A stretch of DNA of 6,773 bases from Anaerobacillus sp. (GTDB taxonomy: Bacteria > Bacillota > Bacilli > Bacillales > Anaerobacillaceae), in the NCBI GenBank assembly GCA_007118195.1, contig SKSA01000072.1, forward strand, positions 1 to 6,773, in the 5' to 3' direction. Positions 1 through 5,355 of the stretch are shown here, one piece after another. The notes beneath the pieces are model-generated. The model was not told the DNA's origin. It saw nothing but the letters and a program-made list of their open reading frames with translations, and made no database searches. Within the stretch, counting starts at the first letter, position 1, and each line of letters opens with the position of its first letter. The translations under genes were made by a program, and so were the position numbers.

Positions 1-1
1 A

Positions 2-83
2 AAAAAGGCGGATGATTTCATGAACGAGCCTCTGAGATTCGATAGAAGGTCACAGCGAAGAGAAGGAAATCATTCGCCTTTTT
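2..83. repeat. Large 18-bp hairpin with 46-base loop, terminator-like
   Basis: Positions 2-19 pair with 66-83 over 18 base pairs, including one G-T wobble (G11 with T74). Outermost are five A-T pairs, then GGCG with CGCC, then ATGATTTC with GAAATCAT. The A-run on the left and T-run on the right give the shape of a bidirectional rho-independent terminator, although a 46-base loop is large for one. The loop holds the first copy of the 27-base motif. It may end a gene lying left of the window, or be one unit of a dispersed repeat. Confidence 0.6.
22..48. repeat. 27-base imperfect direct repeat, copy 1
   Basis: This copy begins GAACGAGCCTCT, has ATTCG in the middle and ends TAGAAG. It matches copy 2 at 153-179 at 24 of 27 positions, and lies in the loop of the 2-83 hairpin. 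TCT and AGA inside the motif can pair to form a small inner stem. Confidence 0.7.
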
Positions 84-117
84 CGCTATTAGATGGTGAC
101 GGTGCCCGTCATGAGCG
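84..117. repeat. Compact hairpin between the two motif copies
   Basis: TGACGG (97-102) pairs with CCGTCA (106-111) around the 3-base loop TGC. An outer CGCT (84-87) can pair with AGCG (114-117) across an asymmetric internal loop. There is no T-run, so it is not terminator-like. It fills most of the space between the two larger motif-bearing hairpins. Confidence 0.5.
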
Positions 118-133
118 TTTTGTAAGAAAATAA

Positions 134-205
134 TTTGACGACTGAGATTATCGAACGAGCCTCTAAAATTCGTTAGAAGTTGCTCCTGCGGTTACTCGTC
201 GCAAA
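134..205. repeat. Bulged hairpin carrying motif copy 2
   Basis: TTTG (134-137), CGAC (139-142) and GAG (144-146) pair with CTC (195-197), GTCG (198-201) and CAAA (202-205), leaving single-base bulges at 138 and 143. The loop contains the second copy of the 27-base motif. This repeats the arrangement at 2-83 with a different stem sequence. Confidence 0.45.
153..179. repeat. 27-base imperfect direct repeat, copy 2
   Basis: It matches copy 1 (22-48) at 24 of 27 positions. In this copy TCTAA can pair with TTAGA around AATTCG. The offset of 131 bases from copy 1 is not a multiple of three, so the similarity does not reflect a shared reading frame. Confidence 0.7.
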
Positions 206-360
206 ACTGCACGATGATTTCTCTAAGATGTATCTCATGATGTGATTGAGATCAGTAGCCTTGCAGAGAAGTGAGAGAACTCAGTCGGCAATTTACAAGA
301 TTTTTGAATGAATACCAACTCTTTTTTAAGAAAAAATAAGGCAGAAAGGGGTGAAGATAG

Positions 361-495
361 ATGGGAAAGGATCGCCAAGAAAAGAAGTTAAAGACATCTG
401 GGAAAGTGCAATCTGACCGCGACCAAAGTTTAGGATTTGACGGTGCTACAAAGTTAGAGGGTCCAGAAGGAGCAAGAAAACGCCAGCGTTCATAA
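361..495 (+). CDS. ypzI: YpzI-family small protein, function unknown
   Basis: This gene encodes a 44-residue, very hydrophilic protein that starts MGKDRQEKKLK and continues through QSDRDQSL and GATKLEGPEGARKRQ. I recognise this as the YpzI family, short conserved proteins of Bacillus relatives; the family's function is not known to me. There is no signal peptide, membrane segment or cysteine. The protein is rich in Lys, Arg, Asp, Glu and Gln and is probably cytosolic and flexible. The ATG is well supported by AAAGGGGTGA at 345-354, six bases upstream. Two stop codons follow in tandem (493-498), then the terminator shared with fni. It is the only + strand gene here and converges on fni. Family recognition rests on recalled similarity to B. 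subtilis YpzI and on location beside fni. Confidence 0.85.
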   Translation: MGKDRQEKKLKTSGKVQSDRDQSLGFDGATKLEGPEGARKRQRS

Positions 496-502
496 TAAAT
501 TT

Positions 503-539
503 AAAAAAAGAGGTGGACTCTATAGTTCACCTCTTTTTT
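503..539. terminator. Bidirectional rho-independent terminator between ypzI and fni
   Basis: GAGGTGGAC (510-518) pairs with GTTCACCTC (525-533), with one G-T wobble, around the 6-base loop TCTATA. Seven A residues (503-509) precede the stem and six T residues (534-539) follow it, so a U-tract terminates either transcript. It sits 7 bases after the ypzI stop and 5 bases beyond the fni stop, so it serves both convergent genes. Confidence 0.93.
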
Positions 540-544
540 AATGA

Positions 545-1606
545 TTAGTTAGGTAATATTCTTAAGGCGTAATTTTTAGTTGAAATCCCCCGTTGTTCTA
601 ACCAATGATAAGTTTCACCACTAATAACTATCGGCACCTTCCTTAAATCAGCAACCTTCTTTATACCAAGGGCGGTCATAACCATTTTCAACTCAAAATG
701 TAACCTTTCAACTGTTAATTCCAAACCTTCAAAATCATTTTCATGAAATTGTTTTAAAAACAAACCTGCAATACCTACCGCGGAGGCTCCTAAGCTAATC
801 GCTTTAGCAATGTCTAATCCCGTTTTCATTCCACCTGTTCCTATCACTGAAATAAAGGGCTGTGTAGCTTTCACTTCACAAATAGAAGCACCTGTTGGAA
901 TTCCCCAATCATTAAACAGTTCAAGGGAATCCTCGCGTCTTAGGTTTTCAATTTTTGCGAAGTTTGTGCCTCCATAACCGCCTATATCAATCATATTGAC
1001 ACCAATGTTAGCCAGCTTAGTAGCTACCTCTTTACTAATCCCAAAACCTACCTCTTTAATAATAACGGGAACAGAAATATTTTCAACTATAGCTTTAATT
1101 CTATCGAGAGCACCTGAAAATGAACGATCTCCCTCTGGCATGATTAGCTCCTGAATAACATTTAAATGAATTTGTAAAGCATCTGCATCAATCATTTCAA
1201 CTGCTGCTCTTGCTTGTTCAACAGTAGCTTCACTTCCTAAATTACTAATAATGATGCCATTAGGGTTTTCCTCTCGAACAACTTCAAAAGAACGTCGCTC
1301 ACTCCTATTTTTTAAAGCCGCCATTTGGGAACCAACTGCCATTCCCATCTTGTATTTTTTTGCTAGTTTGGATAAAGCCCGATTTATTCGGATGGTAGGC
1401 TCACCACCACCGCCAGTCATAGCATTGATAAAAATCGGCGAACTTAAATTTAGTTCGCCGATCTTTGTATTAATTTCAACTTCATCAACACTTATGTTTG
1501 GTATACTTTGATGAACAAACTTAATCTCATCAAACGGTCGGGTTTCAATACTAGACAGTTTTAATGTGTGCTCAATATGCTCGATTTTCCTAGAAGCTCT
1601 GTCCAA
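545..1606 (-). CDS. fni: Type 2 isopentenyl-diphosphate delta-isomerase (FMN-dependent)
   Basis: Fni interconverts isopentenyl diphosphate and dimethylallyl diphosphate, the universal isoprenoid precursors, using reduced FMN and Mg2+ in the cytosol. The protein is a TIM barrel of about 353 residues (B. subtilis Fni is about 349). Numbered from the TTG start, family blocks are MTGGGGE (63-69), QIHLN (145-149), a QE pair at 152-153 near where the family's active-site Gln and metal-binding Glu lie, MPEGDR (156-161), KEVGFG (184-189), DIGGYGGTNF (207-216) and the phosphate-loop-like GTGGMKTG (256-263). A GTG at 1615 directly abuts the ypfD stop and would add three residues. I prefer TTG at 1606 because AGGTGA (1617-1612) lies five bases upstream, and the resulting N-terminus (LDRASRK) lines up with the B. 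subtilis start MTRAERK. It is last in the cmk-plsC-ypfD-fni block. Confidence 0.95.
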   Translation of the reverse strand: MDRASRKIEHIEHTLKLSSIETRPFDEIKFVHQSIPNISVDEVEINTKIGELNLSSPIFINAMTGGGGEPTIRINRALSKLAKKYKMGMAVGSQMAALKNRSERRSFEVVREENPNGIIISNLGSEATVEQARAAVEMIDADALQIHLNVIQELIMPEGDRSFSGALDRIKAIVENISVPVIIKEVGFGISKEVATKLANIGVNMIDIGGYGGTNFAKIENLRREDSLELFNDWGIPTGASICEVKATQPFISVIGTGGMKTGLDIAKAISLGASAVGIAGLFLKQFHENDFEGLELTVERLHFELKMVMTALGIKKVADLRKVPIVISGETYHWLEQRGISTKNYALRILPN

Positions 1607-1611
1607 AACAT

Positions 1612-1617
1612 TCACCT
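1612..1617 (-). promoter_or_regulatory. Ribosome binding site that decides the fni start
   Basis: On the minus strand AGGTGA spans 1617-1612, overlapping the ypfD stop codon (TAG, 1618-1616). It is five bases from a TTG at 1606-1604. The GTG at 1615-1613 is itself inside this motif and has no purine-rich sequence at a proper distance, so the TTG is the better start. Confidence 0.6.
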
Positions 1618-2767
1618 ACTGTTTATACTTTTTAAGTTGATCTCCAATTACATCACCTAATGAAAACCCACTAGATTCTTCTTCTCGCTCGTAGTTTTTC
1701 GTTGGAATTTCAGCTTTTTCTGCTGCTTCTACAAGTTCTCGAATGCTTAAAGAAATTCGTTTTTCTTCAATATTTACATCTAATACTTTCGCCTTTACGG
1801 TTTCACCTTCTTTTAAGACTTCACTAGGTGTACCAATATGGCGATTTGCGATTTGTGAGATATGAACAAGACCTTCAACACCTTGTGCAACTTCAACAAA
1901 CGCACCAAACGAAACTAGCCTTTTTACTTCTCCTTCTATGATATCACCAGCTTTAATTTCCTCAGCTACACGCTCCCAAGGTCCAGGCAACGTATCTTTA
2001 ATCGATAAAGAAATACGAGCATTATCTACATCCACAGAAAGAATTTTAACTTTTACTTTATCACCTTCATTAAGGATTTCTGACGGTGATTCTACTCTAT
2101 GATGCGCCATTTGCGAAATATGTACTAAACCGTCTACCCCACCAATATCAACGAATGCACCGAAATCAGTTAGTCGTTGCACTGTACCTTCAACGATTTC
2201 ACCAACCTCTAACTGCCCCAACGTTCTTTGTTTTTGCGATGCTACTTCTTCATCAAGAACAGCCCGCTGTGATAAAATTAATTTTCTATTCTCTTTATCT
2301 AATTCAACGACTTTTAGTCTTAACGTTCTTCCTTTATAGTCTGAAAAGTCTTCGACGAAATGCCTCTCAACTAATGATGCTGGGATAAAACCTCTCACTC
2401 CTAAATCAACGACCAAACCACCTTTTACAACATCTGCTACTTGGGCTTCAAAGACTTCCCCCGCCTCAAGTTTTTGTTGTAAATCTGCCCATGCTTTTTC
2501 AGCTTGAACAGCACGTTTCGATAAAACGATTTCTTCATCTGTAACTTTCAGTACTTTTAGCTCAAGCTCATCACCTTCAGCTACAACCTCACTTGCTTTC
2601 TCAATGTGAAGACTTGATAGCTCACTGATAGGGATCACCCCATCTACTTTATATCCTACATTTACGAAAGCACTTTTATCTTCTACTTTCGTTACCTTAC
2701 CTGAAATTACATCTCCTTCAGTAAAGGTTTTCACCTCAGTCATTTCATTCATCATTTCTTCTGTCAT
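1616..2767 (-). CDS. ypfD: Ribosomal protein S1 homologue with four S1 domains (YpfD)
   Basis: This is an RNA-binding protein of 383 residues, essentially the length of B. subtilis YpfD (about 382) and shorter than the six-domain S1 of Gram-negative bacteria. Four S1 (OB-fold) repeats are visible at roughly 17-85, 103-168, 188-256 and 273-343. The last two are the most canonical, with DFGAFVDIGGVDGLVHIS (201-218) and SFGAFVEVAQGVEGLVHIS (286-304), each ending in a RISLSIK/R-type strand. The first two are more divergent, as is usual for this family. The charged C-terminal tail after ~345 ends in a conserved-looking SLGDVIGDQLKK. The ATG has a strong AGGAGGT (2783-2777) nine bases upstream. It follows plsC by 30 bases and touches fni. 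Databases often label it rpsA. Low-GC Gram-positives do not depend on S1 for translation as Escherichia coli does, so its exact role is uncertain. Confidence 0.95.
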   Translation of the reverse strand: MTEEMMNEMTEVKTFTEGDVISGKVTKVEDKSAFVNVGYKVDGVIPISELSSLHIEKASEVVAEGDELELKVLKVTDEEIVLSKRAVQAEKAWADLQQKLEAGEVFEAQVADVVKGGLVVDLGVRGFIPASLVERHFVEDFSDYKGRTLRLKVVELDKENRKLILSQRAVLDEEVASQKQRTLGQLEVGEIVEGTVQRLTDFGAFVDIGGVDGLVHISQMAHHRVESPSEILNEGDKVKVKILSVDVDNARISLSIKDTLPGPWERVAEEIKAGDIIEGEVKRLVSFGAFVEVAQGVEGLVHISQIANRHIGTPSEVLKEGETVKAKVLDVNIEEKRISLSIRELVEAAEKAEIPTKNYEREEESSGFSLGDVIGDQLKKYKQ

Positions 2768-2797
2768 TTGACATTTACCTCCTCTAATTTAGACACA

Positions 2798-3391
2798 TTA
2801 CGAATTTTTATGTTCTTTAATTAACTCTGCTATAGCATCCATAATATAATTCGTTGCATTTTCACTAGAAACCTTCTCTTCTCTTAATGCCTTGAAATCT
2901 AACGGTTTTCCGTATACAAGTTTTACAGTTCCAAACGGTTTATAAGGACCAATAATTGCACTCGGTACTACTAGAGCATTGGTTTTTAAAGCAAAAAAAC
3001 CAACTCCTGCTAGACCTTTACCAAGATCCCCAGTTTTACTTCTCGTACCTTCTGGAAAAATACCTAATACATTATTTTCTTTTAATACTTTTAAGCCTTC
3101 TCTTAAAGCTTGTTTATCACTCATCCCTCTTCTTATAGGAAAAGCGTGAAATTTTCTAATAAAATAATTTAAAACTGGAATTTTAAATAATTCTGCTTTC
3201 GCCATATAATGTATTGGGCGATCTATGTAAGACCCTAATAAAGGGGGATCTAATAAATGTATGTGATTACAACAAAGGAGAACACCTTTATCGTTTGAAA
3301 TATTTTCTTTTCCAATCACCTCAACTTTGTACACTGTTGATAAGTAACTTCGGCATACAGATTGTCCAATTTTATACAAATCCACGCTCAT
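2798..3391 (-). CDS. plsC: 1-acyl-sn-glycerol-3-phosphate acyltransferase
   Basis: PlsC transfers an acyl chain to lysophosphatidic acid to make phosphatidic acid, the second acylation of phospholipid synthesis, at the inner face of the membrane. The 197-residue protein has the four acyltransferase blocks in order, numbered from the ATG at 3391: the catalytic HX4D box with H43 and D48 in [15 protein letters not shown] (84-89), the glycerol-phosphate-binding FPEGTRS (112-118), and VP (142-143). There is no clear transmembrane helix, so it is probably a peripheral membrane protein. A TTG directly before the ATG (3394) could be read as the start, but AGAGAGG (3402-3396) is only one base from it and four from the ATG, so ATG is preferred. 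The start lies inside the 3' end of cmk (20-base overlap), suggesting translational coupling. B. subtilis has its plsC elsewhere, so this placement is a lineage difference. The exact acyl acceptor is inferred from the family. Confidence 0.92.
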   Translation of the reverse strand: MSVDLYKIGQSVCRSYLSTVYKVEVIGKENISNDKGVLLCCNHIHLLDPPLLGSYIDRPIHYMAKAELFKIPVLNYFIRKFHAFPIRRGMSDKQALREGLKVLKENNVLGIFPEGTRSKTGDLGKGLAGVGFFALKTNALVVPSAIIGPYKPFGTVKLVYGKPLDFKALREEKVSSENATNYIMDAIAELIKEHKNS

Positions 3392-4052
3392 CAAGCCTCT
3401 CTTCCACTATACGTAAAATTGAAGAGACTACTTCGTCAATTGACATTTTAGTAGTATCAACTTCTATAGCATCCTCTGCTTTTTTCAATGGTGCAGTTTC
3501 TCTTTCTGAGTCACGTTTATCTCTTAATGCAATTTCTTGTTTTAATTGTTCAAAGTCAGTTGGATACCCTTTTGAAAGATTTTCTTCATAGCGTCTTTTT
3601 GCGCGTTCCTCAACGGTAGCCGATAAAAATATTTTAACTTCAGCATTAGGTAAAACCGCAGTTCCGATATCACGTCCATCCATTACAGTTCCACCATCTA
3701 GCGCCATTTCTTGTTGTCTAGTGAGCATTTCAAAGCGAACATCACTTTGAGTAGCAACAAAAGAGACGGAATTTGTAACTTCGTCTGTGCGAATTAGGTC
3801 AGTAACTTCCTCTCCATCCATAAAAACTTTGCCCTCTGGTGTAAGTTGTATCAACGTTTCACTTAATAAATGATTTAACTGTTGATTATGATGAAGGTTG
3901 ACTCCATTTTTAATTGCTTTATATGTAAGAGTACGATACATTGCCCCAGTATCTATGTATACATACCCTAGATTTCGAGCTACTAACTTTGCTACTGTAC
4001 TTTTTCCTGCTCCAGCAGGACCATCAATCGCAATATTAATTTTTTCTTTCAT
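3372..4052 (-). CDS. cmk: Cytidylate kinase (CMP/dCMP kinase)
   Basis: Cmk phosphorylates CMP and dCMP to the diphosphates with ATP, recycling cytidine nucleotides from RNA turnover and lipid synthesis. The 226-residue protein is the usual bacterial length. A Walker A loop GPAGAGKST lies at 11-19. It is followed by the IDTGAMYR block (33-40) of the nucleotide-monophosphate site, MDGRDIGT (124-131), and the Arg/Asp-rich LRDKRDSER (176-184) that forms part of the acceptor and lid region. It is cytosolic, with no membrane segments. The ATG is preceded by AGAGGTG (4063-4057). The 163-base gap upstream is the largest within the ypfA-to-fni stretch, so a promoter may lie there. The gene overlaps plsC at its 3' end. 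All key residues appear intact. Confidence 0.97.
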   Translation of the reverse strand: MKEKINIAIDGPAGAGKSTVAKLVARNLGYVYIDTGAMYRTLTYKAIKNGVNLHHNQQLNHLLSETLIQLTPEGKVFMDGEEVTDLIRTDEVTNSVSFVATQSDVRFEMLTRQQEMALDGGTVMDGRDIGTAVLPNAEVKIFLSATVEERAKRRYEENLSKGYPTDFEQLKQEIALRDKRDSERETAPLKKAEDAIEVDTTKMSIDEVVSSILRIVEERLDERGFV

Positions 4053-4215
4053 AAGACACCTCTATTATTATAACTCTTTCTTAAAAACAAAACATTCATG
4101 AGCAGATTTTCTCAACCCAGCATGTAAATGTCGGTCAGCTTACTTTCACTGCATAATAAATAAGTTAATTATTAGTTGAAAATTCAATAAAATACCTTTA
4201 ATTATAATACCATAT
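4053..4215 (-). other. Intergenic leader between ypfB and cmk
   Basis: This AT-rich gap of 163 bases has no terminator with a U-tract after ypfB and no small gene that I can support. Its middle (about 4094-4145) is less AT-rich than its flanks. It may hold the cmk promoter listed separately, which would give a leader of roughly 95 bases. No known riboswitch or leader element was recognised. Confidence 0.5.
4153..4182 (-). promoter_or_regulatory. Possible sigma-A promoter for cmk-plsC-ypfD-fni
   Basis: On the minus strand TTTTCA (4182-4177; four of six matches to TTGACA) is followed after 18 bases by TATTAT (4158-4153; five of six matches to TATAAT). Transcription would begin near 4146. The surroundings are AT-rich and such matches arise easily by chance, so this is a weak call supported mainly by the long gap before cmk. 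Confidence 0.25.
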
Positions 4216-4410
4216 TCATCCGAGATGGTCTAATGTTTGCATTACACGGAGTACATATTCAAAAAATACTCCTTCTGCGAAAACGGTTTTACTTAAGTAA
4301 GGTGCTATATCCTTATTAGTTAAGAGTATCTGTGCTAAAATTAAAAATAAAAATTGAACTAATGCAATCTTAAGGATGGCCAATTCAATTTTTTTCAAAA
4401 TATGCTTCAT
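4216..4410 (-). CDS. ypfB: Small membrane protein, YpfB/DUF5359-type, function unknown
   Basis: This is a 64-residue protein. A basic N-terminus (MKHILKKIE) leads into one hydrophobic helix at about 11-30 (LAILKIALVQFLFLILAQIL). A polar segment follows with a conserved-looking block, IAPYLSKTVFAEGVFFE (about 36-52). This is the pattern of a single-pass membrane protein, probably N-in with the C-terminal ~30 residues outside. I assign it to the YpfB/DUF5359 group from its size, its position between ypfA and cmk, and the PYLSK...EGV signature, all recalled rather than searched. The ATG has AAAGGA (4424-4419) eight bases upstream. It lies 63 bases after ypfA with no terminator between, so the two are probably co-transcribed. 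No function is known to me. Confidence 0.8.
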   Translation of the reverse strand: MKHILKKIELAILKIALVQFLFLILAQILLTNKDIAPYLSKTVFAEGVFFEYVLRVMQTLDHLG

Positions 4411-4473
4411 ATAAACAATCCTTTTTCTACCTTTTTCTATTTTTAAGGATAGTTTAAATCAGTCATTCATGTT

Positions 4474-5142
4474 TTATTCTATGATTCCTTTTTTTCTTAA
4501 GTAAAGCTGCCTTTCAAAACAATATCTAATAATCGTTTGCCGGTCTCCTTCATTGATTTCAACAAACTGCATACATGCTTTTTCTCTTGGACTATTTTTC
4601 TCAGAAATGATACGGATCACATGACAAGTAGTTTTTATATACTTGATCTCACCTGATTGCATATGTAAAGATAACCAGCATTGGACTTGTTTTCCAACAG
4701 GTAAATATTGATTGTTTGGAAGGATAAGTGCTATACCACCACCACTTAAATCAGCAGTGACTGATGCAAATGGTGAGAACGGAACCTTTAAAGGGTGGAC
4801 TGCTACATCAATTGATACATTAACTCTTACATAATGCCTTCTCTGAATCCGAATATAGCTTTCTTTACCAGGATCTTTTAAAACGAGCATTGGAATATTC
4901 CCCTTTTTCCTTGCTAGTAGCTCTGTTTGAAAAAGATAAACAACTTGATCTCGTCCAATGAAAGAAGCGTTAAATTGGGTTCCATCATGAAAAAAGCCAA
5001 CTCGTTTCGTTTTTTCATTAATAGGGTAATCAATGAAAAGAAATTCCTTCACTCGATCAACAAGCCGACATTTAAATCGCTTTTTTTCTTCTTCATTACC
5101 TTCATCTATTTCTAAAATAATCGTATCACCGATATTAAGCAA
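4474..5142 (-). CDS. ypfA: PilZ-domain c-di-GMP receptor, flagellar brake (YpfA/MotI/DgrA)
   Basis: In B. subtilis YpfA (MotI, formerly DgrA) binds cyclic di-GMP and acts on the flagellar stator protein MotA to stop motility. This homologue has 222 residues (about 217 in B. subtilis). It has an N-terminal YcgR-like beta domain (about 3-88) and a C-terminal PilZ domain (about 97-215). Both c-di-GMP contact motifs are kept: RxxxR as R102-HYV-R106 within RIQRRHYVR, and the D/NxSxxG motif as D131-L-S133-GG-G136. It is therefore predicted to bind the messenger. There is no membrane segment. The only usable start is TTG at 5142, with AAGGAAG (5157-5151) eight bases upstream; an in-frame stop lies at 5175-5173. 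It follows the 97-base palindrome and is probably transcribed with ypfB. Action on MotA is inferred from the family. Confidence 0.92.
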   Translation of the reverse strand: MLNIGDTIILEIDEGNEEEKKRFKCRLVDRVKEFLFIDYPINEKTKRVGFFHDGTQFNASFIGRDQVVYLFQTELLARKKGNIPMLVLKDPGKESYIRIQRRHYVRVNVSIDVAVHPLKVPFSPFASVTADLSGGGIALILPNNQYLPVGKQVQCWLSLHMQSGEIKYIKTTCHVIRIISEKNSPREKACMQFVEINEGDRQTIIRYCFERQLYLRKKGIIE

Positions 5143-5150
5143 GGTTACTA

Positions 5151-5157
5151 CTTCCTT
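5151..5157 (-). promoter_or_regulatory. Ribosome binding site supporting the TTG start of ypfA
   Basis: AAGGAAG on the minus strand lies eight bases before the TTG at 5142-5140. No ATG or GTG exists in frame between the upstream stop (5175-5173) and the conserved N-terminus, so this site fixes the start. Confidence 0.7.
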
Positions 5158-5189
5158 CCAAAAATGTTTTATCTATCAAACTTTCTTAT

Positions 5190-5204
5190 CTAATATCATA
5201 TTAG
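5190..5204. promoter_or_regulatory. Palindrome CTAATAT-C-ATATTAG in the ypfA leader
   Basis: This is a perfect 7+7 base inverted repeat around one central base, 47 bases upstream of the ypfA start codon. It is AT-rich and has the size of a dimeric repressor operator, but no regulator is implicated. It lacks a T-run and has no usable hairpin loop, so it is not a terminator. Confidence 0.3.
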
Positions 5205-5243
5205 CAAAAAAGTTAGCTTTCGGGTAGACTTTAACATACAAAA

Positions 5244-5340
5244 AGGCTATCCATAAAAGTGAAGTACATTCTAAACTTTTATTAGGTTTTAATTAAAAAC
5301 CTAAATTTAGTAAAGAGTGTAAAACACGTTTGGATAGCCT
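5244..5340. repeat. 97-base imperfect palindrome with perfect 10-base ends; MITE-like and possible ypeB terminator
   Basis: AGGCTATCCA (5244-5253) is exactly inverted as TGGATAGCCT (5331-5340). Inside, further pairing can extend the stem. GTG (5259-5261) pairs with CAC (5325-5327). Positions 5265-5272 pair with 5314-5321 (one G-T). Positions 5275-5277 pair with 5309-5311. TTAGGTTTT (5282-5290) pairs with AAAACCTAA (5296-5304) around the 5-base loop AATTA. Together about 35 of some 44 possible pairs form. On the minus strand the element is followed by TTTTT, so it can also terminate ypeB, whose stop is 15 bases upstream. The ends resemble those of transposon-derived miniature elements, perhaps IS1182-type, but no clear target-site duplication is seen. 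Confidence 0.6.
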
Positions 5341-5355
5341 AACAGTGCTTTTCAA

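Larger units (their letters stand above)
1..360. other. Gene-free, hairpin-rich region upstream of ypzI
   Basis: No convincing coding frame is visible on either strand. Instead the first ~290 bases are dense in inverted repeats: a large hairpin (2-83), a compact hairpin (84-117), a bulged hairpin (134-205), and weaker pairings further on (ATCTCA 232-237 with TGAGAT 247-252; TTCTCT 219-224 with AGAGAA 265-270; TGAG 272-275 with CTCA 280-283). Two copies of a 27-base motif lie at 22-48 and 153-179. The last ~70 bases (291-360) are AT-rich and lead into a good Shine-Dalgarno for ypzI, so the ypzI promoter is presumably here, but no convincing -35/-10 pair can be picked. The structure could be a dispersed non-coding repeat, a structured RNA, or terminators of a gene left of the window. 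I recognise no known riboswitch or T-box signature. Confidence 0.6.

Noticed and set aside
2..133. Open frame on the + strand from the left edge (ATG at 20) ending at TAA 131-133, giving an Arg-rich peptide
   Set aside because: The sequence is dictated by hairpin arms and by a repeat motif that recurs in another frame. There is no good Shine-Dalgarno and no family I recognise, so it is more likely non-coding repeat.
207..290. Possible T-box or riboswitch in the hairpin-rich region before ypzI
   Set aside because: No T-box TGGNACCGCG element, specifier loop or other known riboswitch core could be found, and ypzI is not a typical target.
304..332. Sigma-A promoter for ypzI: TTGAAT (304-309), 17 bases, TAAGAA (327-332)
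   Set aside because: The -10 matches the consensus at only three of six positions in AT-rich sequence. It is possible but not strong enough to list.
1..360. CRISPR array suggested by the two 27-base motif copies
   Set aside because: There are only two imperfect copies 131 bases apart, each inside a different hairpin, with no regular spacer length and no cas genes.
2086..2388. Other long open frames antisense to ypfD, and similar ones antisense to fni, plsC, cmk, ypfA and ypeB
   Set aside because: They lie opposite strongly conserved genes, have no domain signatures and look like shadows of the real coding frames.
4057..4072. Perfect TATAAT on the minus strand just before cmk (within TTATAATAAT), read as a -10 box
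   Set aside because: Transcription would begin inside the Shine-Dalgarno of cmk, and there is no reasonable -35 at 16-18 bases. The match is likely chance in AT-rich sequence.
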